A DNA stretch of 39,397 nucleotides, taken from Aquibium sp. A9E412. Lineage in GTDB: Bacteria; Pseudomonadota; Alphaproteobacteria; Rhizobiales; Rhizobiaceae. The notes under the pieces are model-generated. The model had not been told where the DNA came from and made no database searches. It saw only the letters and a list, made by a program, of their open reading frames with translations. Below are positions 7,256-16,031 of the stretch, piece by piece (position 1 is the stretch's first letter; every line of letters starts with the position of its first letter). The stretch spans positions 1 through 39,397 of the forward strand of contig NZ_JAOAOP010000032.1 in the NCBI RefSeq assembly GCF_030398335.1, in the 5' to 3' direction. A program made the position numbers and the translations under genes.

Positions 7256-8824
7256 GTGTATCGCTTGGGAGTGGATGTCGGCGGCACCAACACCGACGCG
7301 GTGGTCATGCACGGCCGCCAGGTGCTGGCCGGAGTGAAGGCGGCGACGACGGAGGACGTGACCTCCGGCGTCCTGGAGGCGCTCGAGCAGGTGCTGGCCA
7401 AGGCCGGCGTCGAGCGCGGCCGGATCGCCAACGTGATGATCGGCACGACGCACTTCACCAACGCGGTGATCGAGCGCAAGCACATCAGCCAGGTGGCGGC
7501 GATCCGCCTCGGCCTGCCGGCGACGGCCTGCCTGCCGCCGATGGTCGACTGGCCCGACGCGCTGCGCCAGGCGACCGGCGACCTCGCCTATCTGGTGCGC
7601 GGCGGCTACGAATTCGACGGCCGGCCGATCGCGCCGCTCGACGAGGCGGAGATCGACCGCATCGCCGACGACCTGGCGGCCAAGAAGGTGAAGGCGGCGG
7701 CGATCAGCTCCGTGTTCAGCCCGATCAACCAGGAGATGGAGCAGACTGCGCGCGCGCGGCTGCAGCGCAAGCTGCCCGACCTGCCGGTCGTGCTGTCGAG
7801 CGACATCGGCCGCATCGGCCTGCTCGAGCGCGAGAGCGCGGCGATCATGAACGCCAGCCTGCTGGCGCTGAGCGCGCGCACGGTCGACGCCTTCGCCAAG
7901 GCGCTGCGCACCACCGGCCTCGACTGCCCGTTCTACATCACCCAGAACGACGGCACGCTGATGGACGCCGAGATGGTCAAGCGCTTCCCGGTGCTGACCT
8001 TCGCCTCCGGCCCGACCAACTCGATGCGCGGCGCCGCCTTCCTGACCGGCATCAGGAACGGCATCGTCGTCGACATCGGCGGTACGACGACCGACGTCGG
8101 CGCGCTGCAGCACGGCTTCCCGCGCCAGGCGGCCACCGTCGTCGACATCGGCGGCGTGCGCACCAACTTCCGCATGCCCGACGTGTTCTCGATCGGCCTC
8201 GGCGGCGGCTCGCTGGTGCGCCGCGACCGGGACGGCGCGGTGACGGTCGGGCCGCAGTCGGTCGGCTACCGCATCGCCAGCGAGGCGCTGGTGTTCGGCG
8301 GCGAGACGCTGACGGCGACCGACGTCGCGGTGCGGCTCGGCCAGGCCGGCATCGGCGAGCCGGCGCGCGTCGCCGGCATCGAGGACGGGCTGGCGCGCGA
8401 GGCGCGGGCGACGATCACCCGCATGCTGGAGACGGCCGTCGAGCGCAGCCGCATCTCGCCCGAGCCGGTGCCGGTGATCGCCGTCGGCGGCGGCTCGATC
8501 CTGATGCCCGACCGGCTCGGCACGCTCGAGGTGCTGCGGCCGGACCATTTCGCCGTGGCCAACGCCGTCGGCGCGGCGATCGCCCAGATCAGCGGCGAGG
8601 TCGACCGCATCTACTCGCTGGAGAACGGCCTGACGCGCGAGAGCTGCCTCAAGGAGGCCGAGACGGAGGCGACCGAGCGGGCGATCGGCGCGGGCGCCGA
8701 CGCGGCGACCATCGAGGTGATCGAGCGCGAGGACGTGCCGCTCGCCTACCTGCCGGGCAACGCCACGCGCATCCACGTCAAGGTCGTCGGCGACATGGGG
8801 GGCGTCGATGCTCACCAGGCCTGA
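7256..8824 (+). CDS. hydantoinase/oxoprolinase-family (HyuA-like) ASKHA protein
   Basis: The product has 522 residues. The N-terminus carries the phosphate-binding loop of the hydantoinase/oxoprolinase family (GVDVGGTNTDAVV, residues 5-17), and a second nucleotide loop lies near 270 (VVDIGGTTTDVGAL), as in ASKHA ATP-binding folds. Family members such as HyuA couple ATP use to opening of hydantoin or 5-oxoproline rings. This one is shorter than HyuA subunits of about 680 residues, which matches the short form found beside DUF917 genes. The GTG start at 7256 is backed by AGAAGGAG 7 nt upstream. No HyuB-like partner is present; the next two genes are DUF917 proteins, and the end overlaps the first of them by 17 nt. 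Confidence 0.85.
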   Translation: MYRLGVDVGGTNTDAVVMHGRQVLAGVKAATTEDVTSGVLEALEQVLAKAGVERGRIANVMIGTTHFTNAVIERKHISQVAAIRLGLPATACLPPMVDWPDALRQATGDLAYLVRGGYEFDGRPIAPLDEAEIDRIADDLAAKKVKAAAISSVFSPINQEMEQTARARLQRKLPDLPVVLSSDIGRIGLLERESAAIMNASLLALSARTVDAFAKALRTTGLDCPFYITQNDGTLMDAEMVKRFPVLTFASGPTNSMRGAAFLTGIRNGIVVDIGGTTTDVGALQHGFPRQAATVVDIGGVRTNFRMPDVFSIGLGGGSLVRRDRDGAVTVGPQSVGYRIASEALVFGGETLTATDVAVRLGQAGIGEPARVAGIEDGLAREARATITRMLETAVERSRISPEPVPVIAVGGGSILMPDRLGTLEVLRPDHFAVANAVGAAIAQISGEVDRIYSLENGLTRESCLKEAETEATERAIGAGADAATIEVIEREDVPLAYLPGNATRIHVKVVGDMGGVDAHQA

Positions 8825-9932
8825 TCGCCTCTGGACGCTCGGCGAGGAGGACATCGAGGCGCTGGAGATCGGCGCCGCGATCCTCGGCACCGGCGGCGGC
8901 GGCAGCCCCTATATCGGCAAGCTGCGCGCCCGCCAGGCGCTGCGCGAGGGCAACAAGCTCAGGATCCTGCCGCTCGAGGACCTGCCGGACGACGCCAAGG
9001 TCGTCGCGCTCGGCGGCATCGGCGCGCCGCTGATCTCGCACGAGCGCATCAAGGAGGGTCGCGAGGGCCTGCGCTGCGTGCGCGCGCTGGAGGAGCGGCT
9101 CGGCTTCAAGGCCGACGCCATCGCCTGCGAGGAGATCGGCGGCCAGAACGCCATGGAGCCGCTGATCACCGCGTCGCTGGCCGGCCTGCCGGTGGTCGAC
9201 GGCGACGGCATGGGCCGCGCCTTCCCCGAGATGCAGATGACCACCTACTCGATCTACGGCCACCGCTCGACGCCGAGCGTGATGTGCGACCCGCACGGCA
9301 ATGTGGTGATCTTCGACCACGCGATCTCGGAGACGTGGCACGAGCGCATGGCGCGCGCCTGCGTGGTCGCCCAGGGCGGCGCCTCGACGCTGGCCAGCGC
9401 GCCGATGAGCGGCGCCTTCGTGCGGCGCTTCTCGATCCCCAACTCCTACACCAAGGCGATCGCGCTCGGCCGCGCCGTGCGCGAGGCGCGGCGCCGGCAC
9501 GAGGACCCGATCGCCGCGGTCTGCGAGAAGGAGAACGGCCGCGTCGTGCACACCGGCAAGATCGTCGACCTGAAGCGCCACCTGCGCGGCGGCTTCGTCA
9601 CCGGCGAGGCGCTGATCGAGGGCTTCGACGCGCATCAGGGCTCGCGCGGCTCGGTGCTGATCCAGAACGAGAACCTGGTCTTCAAGCGCGACGGCACCGT
9701 CGAGGTGGTGGTGCCCGACCTGATCATCATCCTCGACATCGATTCGGGCAACGCGATCACCACAGAGATGCTGCGCTACGGCCAGCGCGTCGCGGTGCTG
9801 GCGGTGCCCTGCCACCCGCTGCTCGCCACGCCGGAAGCGCTCGAGGTCGTCGGTCCCAAGGGCTTCGGCTTTCACGACATCGTCTACCGGCCGATGGCCG
9901 GCGCACAGCACGAGGAGGCGCCCGTCTCATGA
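8808..9932 (+). CDS. DUF917 protein, S-methyl-thiohydantoin desulfurase family (copy 1)
   Basis: The product has 374 residues with the DUF917 hallmarks: an N-terminal glycine loop GTGGGGSPYIGKL (about 28-40), the central DGDGMGRAFPE motif (about 130) and a C-terminal PDLI...ITTEMLRYGQRV...PCHP block. As I recall, Pfam now names these S-Me-THD domains after S-methyl-thiohydantoin desulfurase activity; the exact reaction of this copy is not readable. The ATG at 8808 follows a GGGGGG run and lies inside the end of the HyuA-like gene, so the two are translationally coupled. The stop overlaps the next start (ATGA at 9929-9932). Confidence 0.8.
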   Translation: MLTRPDRLWTLGEEDIEALEIGAAILGTGGGGSPYIGKLRARQALREGNKLRILPLEDLPDDAKVVALGGIGAPLISHERIKEGREGLRCVRALEERLGFKADAIACEEIGGQNAMEPLITASLAGLPVVDGDGMGRAFPEMQMTTYSIYGHRSTPSVMCDPHGNVVIFDHAISETWHERMARACVVAQGGASTLASAPMSGAFVRRFSIPNSYTKAIALGRAVREARRRHEDPIAAVCEKENGRVVHTGKIVDLKRHLRGGFVTGEALIEGFDAHQGSRGSVLIQNENLVFKRDGTVEVVVPDLIIILDIDSGNAITTEMLRYGQRVAVLAVPCHPLLATPEALEVVGPKGFGFHDIVYRPMAGAQHEEAPVS

Positions 9933-11023
9933 CCAAGTACACCGTTTCGGCCGACGAGATGGAGCAGATCGCGCTCGGCGGCGCGTTTCTGGGCACCGGC
10001 GGCGGCGGCGACCCGCACATCGGCAAGCTGATGGCGCAGGCCGCCATCGCCGAGCACGGCCCGGTGCGCGTGATCGATGCCGAGGAGGTCGCCAACGACG
10101 CGCTGTGCGTGCCGGTGTGCATGATGGGCGCGCCGACCGTGATGGTGGAGAAGCTGCCGCGCGGCGACGAGGCGCGCGAGGCGCTGGCCCAGCTCGAGAC
10201 CTTCCTCGGCCGCAAGGCCGACGCGCTGATCTGCATCGAGGCCGGCGGCCTCAACTCGACCATCCCCTTCGCCGTCGCCTCGGCGACCGGCCTGCCGCTG
10301 CTCGACGGCGACGGCATGGGCCGCGCCTTCCCCGAACTGCAGATGGTGTCCTTCACCATGCACGGCATCGCCGCGACGCCGATGGTGATCGCCGACGAGA
10401 AGGGCAACTCCTCGGTCATCAACGCGATCTCCAACCAGTGGACCGAGCGGCTGGCGCGCGCCCAGACCGTGCAGATGGGCGGTGCCGCGCTCGTCGCGCT
10501 CTACCCGATGGACGGGGCGGCGATGAAGAAGGGCCTGCTGCGCAACACGCTGTCGCTCGTCAAGGAGATCGGCGAGACCATCGCGGCCGAGCGCAAGGCG
10601 CACCGCAACCCGGCCGACGCGCTGATCGCCCGGCTCGACGGGCGGCGCCTGTTCACCGGCCGCGTCGTCGACATCGAGCGGCGCACGACGGGCGGCTTCG
10701 CGCGCGGCAAGGCGACGCTGAAGGGCATCGACGCCGACGCCGGCCGCAGCTTCGCGCTCGAGTTCCAGAACGAGTTCCTGATCGCGCGCGACGAGACCGG
10801 CGCGGCGCTGGCGACGACGCCCGACCTGATCTGCGCGCTCGACGCCGACGGCGGGCTGCCGATCACCACCGAGCAGCTCCGCTACGGCCTCGGCGTCTCC
10901 GTCATCGGCCTGCCCTGCGATCCGCAGTGGCGCACGCAGGCCGGCCTCGACCTCGTGGGGCCCGGCTACTTCGGCTACGAGCAGGGCTTCGTGCCGATCG
11001 AGAGGCTGCGCGAGGCCGTCTGA
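9929..11023 (+). CDS. DUF917 protein, S-methyl-thiohydantoin desulfurase family (copy 2)
   Basis: This 364-residue paralogue of the preceding gene shares GTGGGGDPHIGKL near the N-terminus, DGDGMGRAFPE in the middle and the PDLI...ITTEQLRYGLGV...PCDP block at the end. The region between (for example CIEAGGLNST here against CEEIGGQNAM in copy 1) differs, so the two are old duplicates and not a recent copy. Start and previous stop overlap as ATGA. Tandem paralogues with tight coupling often form a heteromer or act on successive or related substrates (inference). The solute-binding protein follows after 39 nt. Confidence 0.8.
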   Translation: MTKYTVSADEMEQIALGGAFLGTGGGGDPHIGKLMAQAAIAEHGPVRVIDAEEVANDALCVPVCMMGAPTVMVEKLPRGDEAREALAQLETFLGRKADALICIEAGGLNSTIPFAVASATGLPLLDGDGMGRAFPELQMVSFTMHGIAATPMVIADEKGNSSVINAISNQWTERLARAQTVQMGGAALVALYPMDGAAMKKGLLRNTLSLVKEIGETIAAERKAHRNPADALIARLDGRRLFTGRVVDIERRTTGGFARGKATLKGIDADAGRSFALEFQNEFLIARDETGAALATTPDLICALDADGGLPITTEQLRYGLGVSVIGLPCDPQWRTQAGLDLVGPGYFGYEQGFVPIERLREAV

Positions 11024-11062
11024 AGCAGACCAACGACAACACCGACCCAGAGGAGAATGCCC

Positions 11063-12640
11063 ATGAAACGGTTCGTCCCCATCGCGCTTGCCGCCGCGCT
11101 CGCCGGCACGACGGCGCTGGCCGGCACGGCGCGCGCGCAGGAAGACAGGATCTCGCTGGTCGTCAACGCCGTGCAGATCTTCGGCACCGTCGATCCGGCC
11201 AAGGTCAACGACTACACCGAGTACATGGCGATCGTGAACCTGTACGACGCGCTGACCACGGTCGACGCCGACGGCAACGTGGTGCCGCAGCTCGCCGAGA
11301 GCTGGGAGGTCTCGGACGACAGCAAGACCTACACCTTCACGCTCAAGCAGGGCGCCACCTTCCAGGACGGCAGCCCGGTCGAGGCCAAGGACGTGGTCTA
11401 CACCATGCAGCGCCTGCTGGCGCTCAACGAGGGCCCGTCCTACCTGTTCGCCGATCTGGTCGACCCCGACGGCGTCGAGGCGCTCGACGACCGCACGGTC
11501 GAGATCACGCTCAACCGCGTCTACGCGCCGTTCATCTCCAACACGCCGCTCATCCTGGTGGTCAATTCCGATCTGGCGAAGGAGCAGGGCGACGGCGAGT
11601 GGGCCGAGACCTATCTCGCCGACACCCCGGCCGGCGCCGGCCCCTACCGGCTGGCCACCTGGAACCGCGGCGCGCAGATGGTGATGGAGCGCTACGCCGA
11701 CTACCACATGGGCTGGCCGAACGAGCGGCCGATCGACGAGCTGCGCTTCGTCATCACGCGCGACGAGGCGACCGTCAAGGCGCTCGCCACCAAGGGCGAG
11801 CTCGGCATGTCGTCGCAGTACCAGTCGAACGAGACCTACGAGGCGATCGACGCGCTCGACGACTACAAGATCATCGCCGCCGACACGGCGACCGGCTTCT
11901 ACATCAAGCTCAACAACCAGGTGCCGCCGACCGACGACGTGCACATCCGCCGCGCCATCGCCTACGCCATCGACTACGACACCGTGCGCGAGGTGATCTA
12001 TCCCGGCGGCGTGCTCAAGGGACCGCTGGCGCCGGTCTTCGCCGACGCCCATCTCGACAGCCTGCCGGAGCCGGAGTTCAACCTGGAAAAGGCCCGCGAA
12101 GAGGTCGCCAAGTCGAAATATGCCGGCCAGGAGCCGATCAAGCTCAGCCACGCCTATGTCGCCAAGACGGCGTTCGAGGAGGAGATCGGCCTCCTGTTCA
12201 AGTCGACCCTGGAGACGATCGGCTTCGAGGTCGAGCTGCAGCCCGAGCCGTGGAACCGCATCACCGAGCTCGCCTCAGCGGTCGAGACGACGCCGGATTC
12301 CACGCAGGTCTTCTACGGGCCGACCTACCCCTCGCCCGATTCCGTCTTCTACGTGCAGTACCACTCCAAGGCGGCCGGCACCTGGTCGTCGATGGAATGG
12401 GTGATGGATCCCGAGATCGACGCGCTGATCGACAAGTCGCGCGAGACCGTCGAGCGCGAGGCGCGCAACGCGATCTACAAGGAGATCCAGGCCAAGCTGC
12501 ACGAGCGCCAGTCGGACGTCTTCCTGCTCACCCAGAAGAAGCGCTTCGCGGCCAACAACTGCCTGCAGGGCTACGCCTGGGTGCCGATGCAGAGCTGGGA
12601 CACCGACTTCTCCCGCTTCTGGTGGGACTGCGAGGGCTGA
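11063..12640 (+). CDS. periplasmic solute-binding protein, family 5 (peptide/opine type)
   Basis: The product has 525 residues. A Sec signal peptide is clear: MKRF, a hydrophobic core, and a cleavage site after the ARA near residue 26. The mature part has the SBP_5 pattern (LAESWEVSDDSKTYTFTLKQ; DGSPVEAKDVVYTMQRLL). It should deliver ligand to the DppB/DppC-like permeases. I chose the ATG at 11063 because AGGAGA (11051-11056) sits 6 nt before it; the in-frame ATG at 11057 would touch that site. It is placed last in the operon, after the enzymes, which is less usual, and is followed by a strong terminator. C-terminal residues GLRGW-type are not seen; the end is WWDCEG. Confidence 0.9.
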   Translation: MKRFVPIALAAALAGTTALAGTARAQEDRISLVVNAVQIFGTVDPAKVNDYTEYMAIVNLYDALTTVDADGNVVPQLAESWEVSDDSKTYTFTLKQGATFQDGSPVEAKDVVYTMQRLLALNEGPSYLFADLVDPDGVEALDDRTVEITLNRVYAPFISNTPLILVVNSDLAKEQGDGEWAETYLADTPAGAGPYRLATWNRGAQMVMERYADYHMGWPNERPIDELRFVITRDEATVKALATKGELGMSSQYQSNETYEAIDALDDYKIIAADTATGFYIKLNNQVPPTDDVHIRRAIAYAIDYDTVREVIYPGGVLKGPLAPVFADAHLDSLPEPEFNLEKAREEVAKSKYAGQEPIKLSHAYVAKTAFEEEIGLLFKSTLETIGFEVELQPEPWNRITELASAVETTPDSTQVFYGPTYPSPDSVFYVQYHSKAAGTWSSMEWVMDPEIDALIDKSRETVEREARNAIYKEIQAKLHERQSDVFLLTQKKRFAANNCLQGYAWVPMQSWDTDFSRFWWDCEG

Positions 12641-12759
12641 GAGCCGGACCCCGGCGGGGGCGAACGCGCCGGGGCAACAGCGGAACGGACCGCCGGCGCG
12701 CTTCCCCAAGGCGGCGCCACGGTTCTCTCCCTGGGCGGCCGGCGACCGCCGCCCCACCT

Positions 12760-12798
12760 GGAACCGGTCCGGCCGATGCCGGCCGGTTCCTTTTCTTT
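12760..12798 (+). terminator. rho-independent terminator of the hydantoin-type operon
   Basis: Arms GGAACCGG (12760-12767) and CCGGTTCC (12783-12790) enclose a further CCGGC/GCCGG stem with a CGAT loop and one bulged T. TTTTCTTT follows directly. It lies 119 nt after the stop of the binding protein, in the convergent gap before the kinase gene. On the minus strand no T-run follows, so it mainly serves the plus-strand operon. Confidence 0.85.
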
Positions 12799-12809
12799 CG
12801 GCCCGCCGC

Positions 12810-13733
12810 TCAGCCGGAATAGCGGCGCGGATAGGTGGAGATCGCCCGTGCGGCGGTGGTCACGCCGGCCAGCAGCGCGTCGTCGAGGTCGGCGCCCTGC
12901 GCCCAGGCGGCGAGGAAGGCGGCGTTGAAGGTGTCGCCGGCGCCCACCGTGTCGATGACGCGCACGCGCGGCGCGGCGGCCCGGGCGCGCCGCGCGCCGG
13001 CGCGCAGGAAGGCGCCGGCCGCGCCGTCCTTGACCACCAGCACGGCGTCGGGCCGCATCGCCGCGGCCATCGCCCCGGCCGCCGCCTCGCGCCCGGCGCG
13101 GCCCGACCAGCCGACGGCCTCCTCCGCGTTGGCCAGCGCCATGTCGGCGGCGGCCAGCCATTCGGCCATGCGGGCGCGGTTGTCGGTCGTCCAGCCCTCG
13201 GGCGGCCAGCCGGGGTCGATCGCGGCCGACCAGCCGCGCGCGGCGAGCGCTGCGATCAGCCGGCCCGTGCCGTCGCGCAGCGCCGGCATCAGGAAGCCGC
13301 CGGCGATCAGCGCCACGGCGCGGCCGGCGGGCGCCGCCGGCAGCCGGTCGAGCACGTCGTCGAGGCCGGCCGTCTGCAGATGGCCCGGCGTGGTGAGGAA
13401 GGCGCGGTCGCCGCCGCGATGCACGATGCCGACGGTGAGCGTCGTCGGGCCGTGGCCGACGATCCACTCGGTGCTGGCGGCATCGAAGGCGGCGCGCAGC
13501 CAGGCGCCGTTGGCGTCGTCGCCGGAGGCGGCGATGTAGCGGTGCGGCACGCCCATGCCGGCGAGCGCCAGCGCGGCGTTGCCGGCCGAGCCGCCCGGCC
13601 GCATCTCGCTGCGCTCGACGACGACCTCGGTGCCGACCGCCGGCCAGCCGTCGATCTCGCCGAGCACGAGATCGACATTGGCGTTGCCCAGCACCAGGAG
13701 GCGCGGCAGCGCGCGGGCGGTCCTGTCCGCCAC
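12810..13733 (-). CDS. PfkB/ribokinase-family sugar kinase
   Basis: The product has 307 residues. The N-terminal PfkB region holds LVLGNANVDLVLGEID and RPGGSAGNAALALAGMG (about 45-61). The C-terminal signature DTVGAGDTFNAAF (261-273) carries the anion hole and catalytic base Asp267. Family members phosphorylate sugars, nucleosides or sugar acids; the substrate here is not readable. The start is GTG at 13733, three bases after the dehydrogenase stop, so it is the last gene of the sugar operon. It probably phosphorylates the sugar taken up by the ABC system or its oxidised product (inference). Confidence 0.88.
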   Translation of the reverse strand: MADRTARALPRLLVLGNANVDLVLGEIDGWPAVGTEVVVERSEMRPGGSAGNAALALAGMGVPHRYIAASGDDANGAWLRAAFDAASTEWIVGHGPTTLTVGIVHRGGDRAFLTTPGHLQTAGLDDVLDRLPAAPAGRAVALIAGGFLMPALRDGTGRLIAALAARGWSAAIDPGWPPEGWTTDNRARMAEWLAAADMALANAEEAVGWSGRAGREAAAGAMAAAMRPDAVLVVKDGAAGAFLRAGARRARAAAPRVRVIDTVGAGDTFNAAFLAAWAQGADLDDALLAGVTTAARAISTYPRRYSG

Positions 13734-13736
13734 GCC

Positions 13737-14972
13737 TCAGCGCGCCACGAGCGGCACGTAGTCCTCCAGCTCGGGCGCCGGGAAGCGCACCGTCTGGCCG
13801 GTCTCGGCCGAGCGGTAGAGCGCCATCAGGATCTCGACCACGGCGAGCCCGTCGTGGAAGCTCTCGGTCGGTCGCTCGCCCTTGCGGAAGCACTCGACCA
13901 TGTGGCGGTTCTCGTCGGTGTAGCCGTAGACGCCGGCCTCGTCCTCGAGCACCGGCATCAGGCCCTGCTCGGCATTCTGCTTCTCGACCAGGTCCTCGCC
14001 CTCGTCGCCGGTGACGGCGCGCGACATGAAGATGCGCAGGCCCGAATTGAGCGAGTTGAACTCCATGGCGTATTCCGGCCCGAGCAGCTCGAGCTGGATG
14101 CGCAGGCCGGCGCCGACATAGGCCCACGAGGTCGTCGCCTCGATGACCAGCGGGTTGCCGGCGGCGTCCTCGAGCTCGATCGTGCTGCGGGCGAAGTCCT
14201 CGGCCGGCTTGTTGCGGTAGTCGACCTCGCCGCCGTAGCGCTCGGCCAGCAGGTCGGCATAGTGCGGCCGCGTCCACTTCAGGTTGGCGACGGTGCCGTG
14301 CACCGCCTTGATGGTGAGCGAATCGCGCGGCGCGCCGGGCTCGGTGAGCAGGTGGCGGGCGACCTCGACCGAATGGCACATCATGTCCGACAGGACGCCG
14401 CCGCCCTGGCGCGCGGCCTGCCAGAACCACGGCTCGTGCGGGCCGGAATGCTCCTCCGCCGCGCGCGCCAGATAGGGCCGGCCGGTGGTCGCGGCGGCGC
14501 GCCGCCAGATGATCTCCTTGCCGCGGATCACCGGCGTGCAGAACACCTGGTTCTCGAGATAGCCGTGGTTGAGGCCGGCATCCTCGGCCAGCCGCAGCAT
14601 CTCGCGCGCCTCGCCGATGGTACGCGCCAGCGGCTTCTCGCAGGCGACGGCGAAGACCCGGCTGCGGCCGGCCTTCACCGCCGCGTGGATCTCCTGCATG
14701 ACGGCGAGACGCGTGTCGTTGGGCGACAGGATCCAGATCGCGTCGACGTCGTCGGCGCAGATCAGCGAGTCCAGGCTGTCATGCGTGCGGCAGTCGCCGA
14801 GATCGTGCTCGACGACGTTGCGGGCGAAGCGCTCGCGCCGTTCGGCCGAGCGGCTGTAGACGCCGGTCACCTCGACGTTGCGCACGCCGACCATCGCCTT
14901 GAGGTGGAAGCCGGCGATGAAGCCGCTGCCGACGAAGCCGACGCGCAGGCGCTTGATGGGAAATTCCGGCAT
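13737..14972 (-). CDS. Gfo/Idh/MocA-family NAD(P)-dependent dehydrogenase
   Basis: The product has 411 residues. A Rossmann fold opens the protein (VGFVGSGFIAGFHLKAM, about 11-27), followed by the EKP motif (Glu112-Lys113-Pro114 in ACEKPLART) that binds cofactor and substrate in this family. The C-terminal half is the alpha/beta substrate domain. Members oxidise sugars, inositols or their derivatives. A purine-rich AGAAGGAAGGG precedes the ATG at 14972, 21 nt after the LacI gene stop. Its place between regulator and kinase of the sugar operon points to a sugar or polyol route whose substrate I cannot name. Confidence 0.88.
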   Translation of the reverse strand: MPEFPIKRLRVGFVGSGFIAGFHLKAMVGVRNVEVTGVYSRSAERRERFARNVVEHDLGDCRTHDSLDSLICADDVDAIWILSPNDTRLAVMQEIHAAVKAGRSRVFAVACEKPLARTIGEAREMLRLAEDAGLNHGYLENQVFCTPVIRGKEIIWRRAAATTGRPYLARAAEEHSGPHEPWFWQAARQGGGVLSDMMCHSVEVARHLLTEPGAPRDSLTIKAVHGTVANLKWTRPHYADLLAERYGGEVDYRNKPAEDFARSTIELEDAAGNPLVIEATTSWAYVGAGLRIQLELLGPEYAMEFNSLNSGLRIFMSRAVTGDEGEDLVEKQNAEQGLMPVLEDEAGVYGYTDENRHMVECFRKGERPTESFHDGLAVVEILMALYRSAETGQTVRFPAPELEDYVPLVAR

Positions 14973-14993
14973 GATGAGCCCTTCCTTCTGTGT

Positions 14994-16031
14994 CTATGCG
15001 TGTGGCCGCCGGCCGGCGGGCGGCGGCGGCGCGGTGGTGCCGCGCACCTGGAGCGCGGTGTCGAGCACGACCGGCCGGCGCGGTCCGCGGCCGCCCGACA
15101 GGATGTCGAGCAGCATGGTCATGGCGGTGCGGCCGATCTCGGTGCGCGGCTGGCGCACGGTGGTGAGCGGCGGGTAGAACGCCTCGCTGAGATAGAGGTC
15201 GTCGAAGCCGACGACCGAGACGTCGCGCGGCACCTCGCGGCCGAGCCGGCGCACCTCGTGGATGGCGCCGTAGGCCATCTCGTCATTGGCCGCGAAGATC
15301 GCCGTCGGCGGCTCGTCGAGCGCCAGCAGCGCGCGCCCGGCACGGCGACCGCCATCGAGCAGGTAGTCGCCGGGCTGCTCGTAGCCGGGCGGCACGGCGA
15401 GCCCAGCTTCGGCCATCGCCGCGCGGTAGCCGGCGCGCCGGCCGCGGCTCATCGGCTCGGGCACCGGGCCGCAGACATGGGCGATGCGCCGGTGGCCGAG
15501 CCCGATCAGGTGGCGCACGGCCGCCGCGGCGGCCGCCTCGTTGTCGATCTGCACGTGCGGGAAGCCGCTGTCGGCGATCATCTCGAGCGCCACGACGACC
15601 GGCGGCGCCTCGGGCAGCGCGTCGAGCACGGCGGTGTCGGCCGGCAGCTTGCCGGTCATCAGGATCATGCCGTCGGCATGGCCGTCGCGCAGCATGTGGA
15701 AGTACTCGACCTCGCGGTCGGGGTCGTTTTCCGTGTTGCCCATCAGGACGGCGTAGCCGGCCGCGCGCGCCGTCGCCTCAACCCCCTTGAGGATGTCGAG
15801 ATAGAACGGGTTGCCGACGTCGCGCACCACCATCAGCACGGCCATCGCCCGGCGCGTGCGCAGGCTGCGGGCGCTGGCGTTGGGCCGGTAGTTGAGCGTG
15901 CGGGCGGCCTCGCGGATGCGCGTGCGCGTCGGCTCGGCGACCAGATCGCCGTCGCCCAGCGCGCGCGAGACGGTGGCCGAGGAGACGCCGAGCATGGCGG
16001 CGATGTCCTTGATCTTCGGCCGGCCGTTCAT
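14994..16031 (-). CDS. LacI-family transcriptional regulator
   Basis: The product has 345 residues. The N-terminal LacI helix-turn-helix is clear (IKDIAAMLGVSSATVSRAL, residues 7-25), with the hinge helix region near 50-60 (NASARSLRTRR). A ribose-binding-like effector domain follows, including AIFAANDEMAYGAIHEVRR and DVSVVGFDDLYLSEAFYPPL. The ATG at 16031 overlaps the permease stop (ATGA). It lies inside the operon it most likely controls; a LacI-type operator is found over the operon promoter at 20658-20671. This gives feedback on the regulator's own synthesis (inference). Confidence 0.9.
   Translation of the reverse strand: MNGRPKIKDIAAMLGVSSATVSRALGDGDLVAEPTRTRIREAARTLNYRPNASARSLRTRRAMAVLMVVRDVGNPFYLDILKGVEATARAAGYAVLMGNTENDPDREVEYFHMLRDGHADGMILMTGKLPADTAVLDALPEAPPVVVALEMIADSGFPHVQIDNEAAAAAAVRHLIGLGHRRIAHVCGPVPEPMSRGRRAGYRAAMAEAGLAVPPGYEQPGDYLLDGGRRAGRALLALDEPPTAIFAANDEMAYGAIHEVRRLGREVPRDVSVVGFDDLYLSEAFYPPLTTVRQPRTEIGRTAMTMLLDILSGGRGPRRPVVLDTALQVRGTTAPPPPAGRRPHA

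Noticed and set aside
8808-8824. 17-nt overlap of the HyuA-like and first DUF917 genes as a frameshift or fusion
   Set aside because: Both frames end and begin normally with a purine-rich site before the second start; it is ordinary translational coupling.
4514-8890. Minus-strand open frame of 1458 codons opposite the ABC/HyuA-like genes
   Set aside because: It lies antisense to clear family members, is rich in Arg, His, Gln and Asp in the way of GC-rich shadow frames, and shows no domain.
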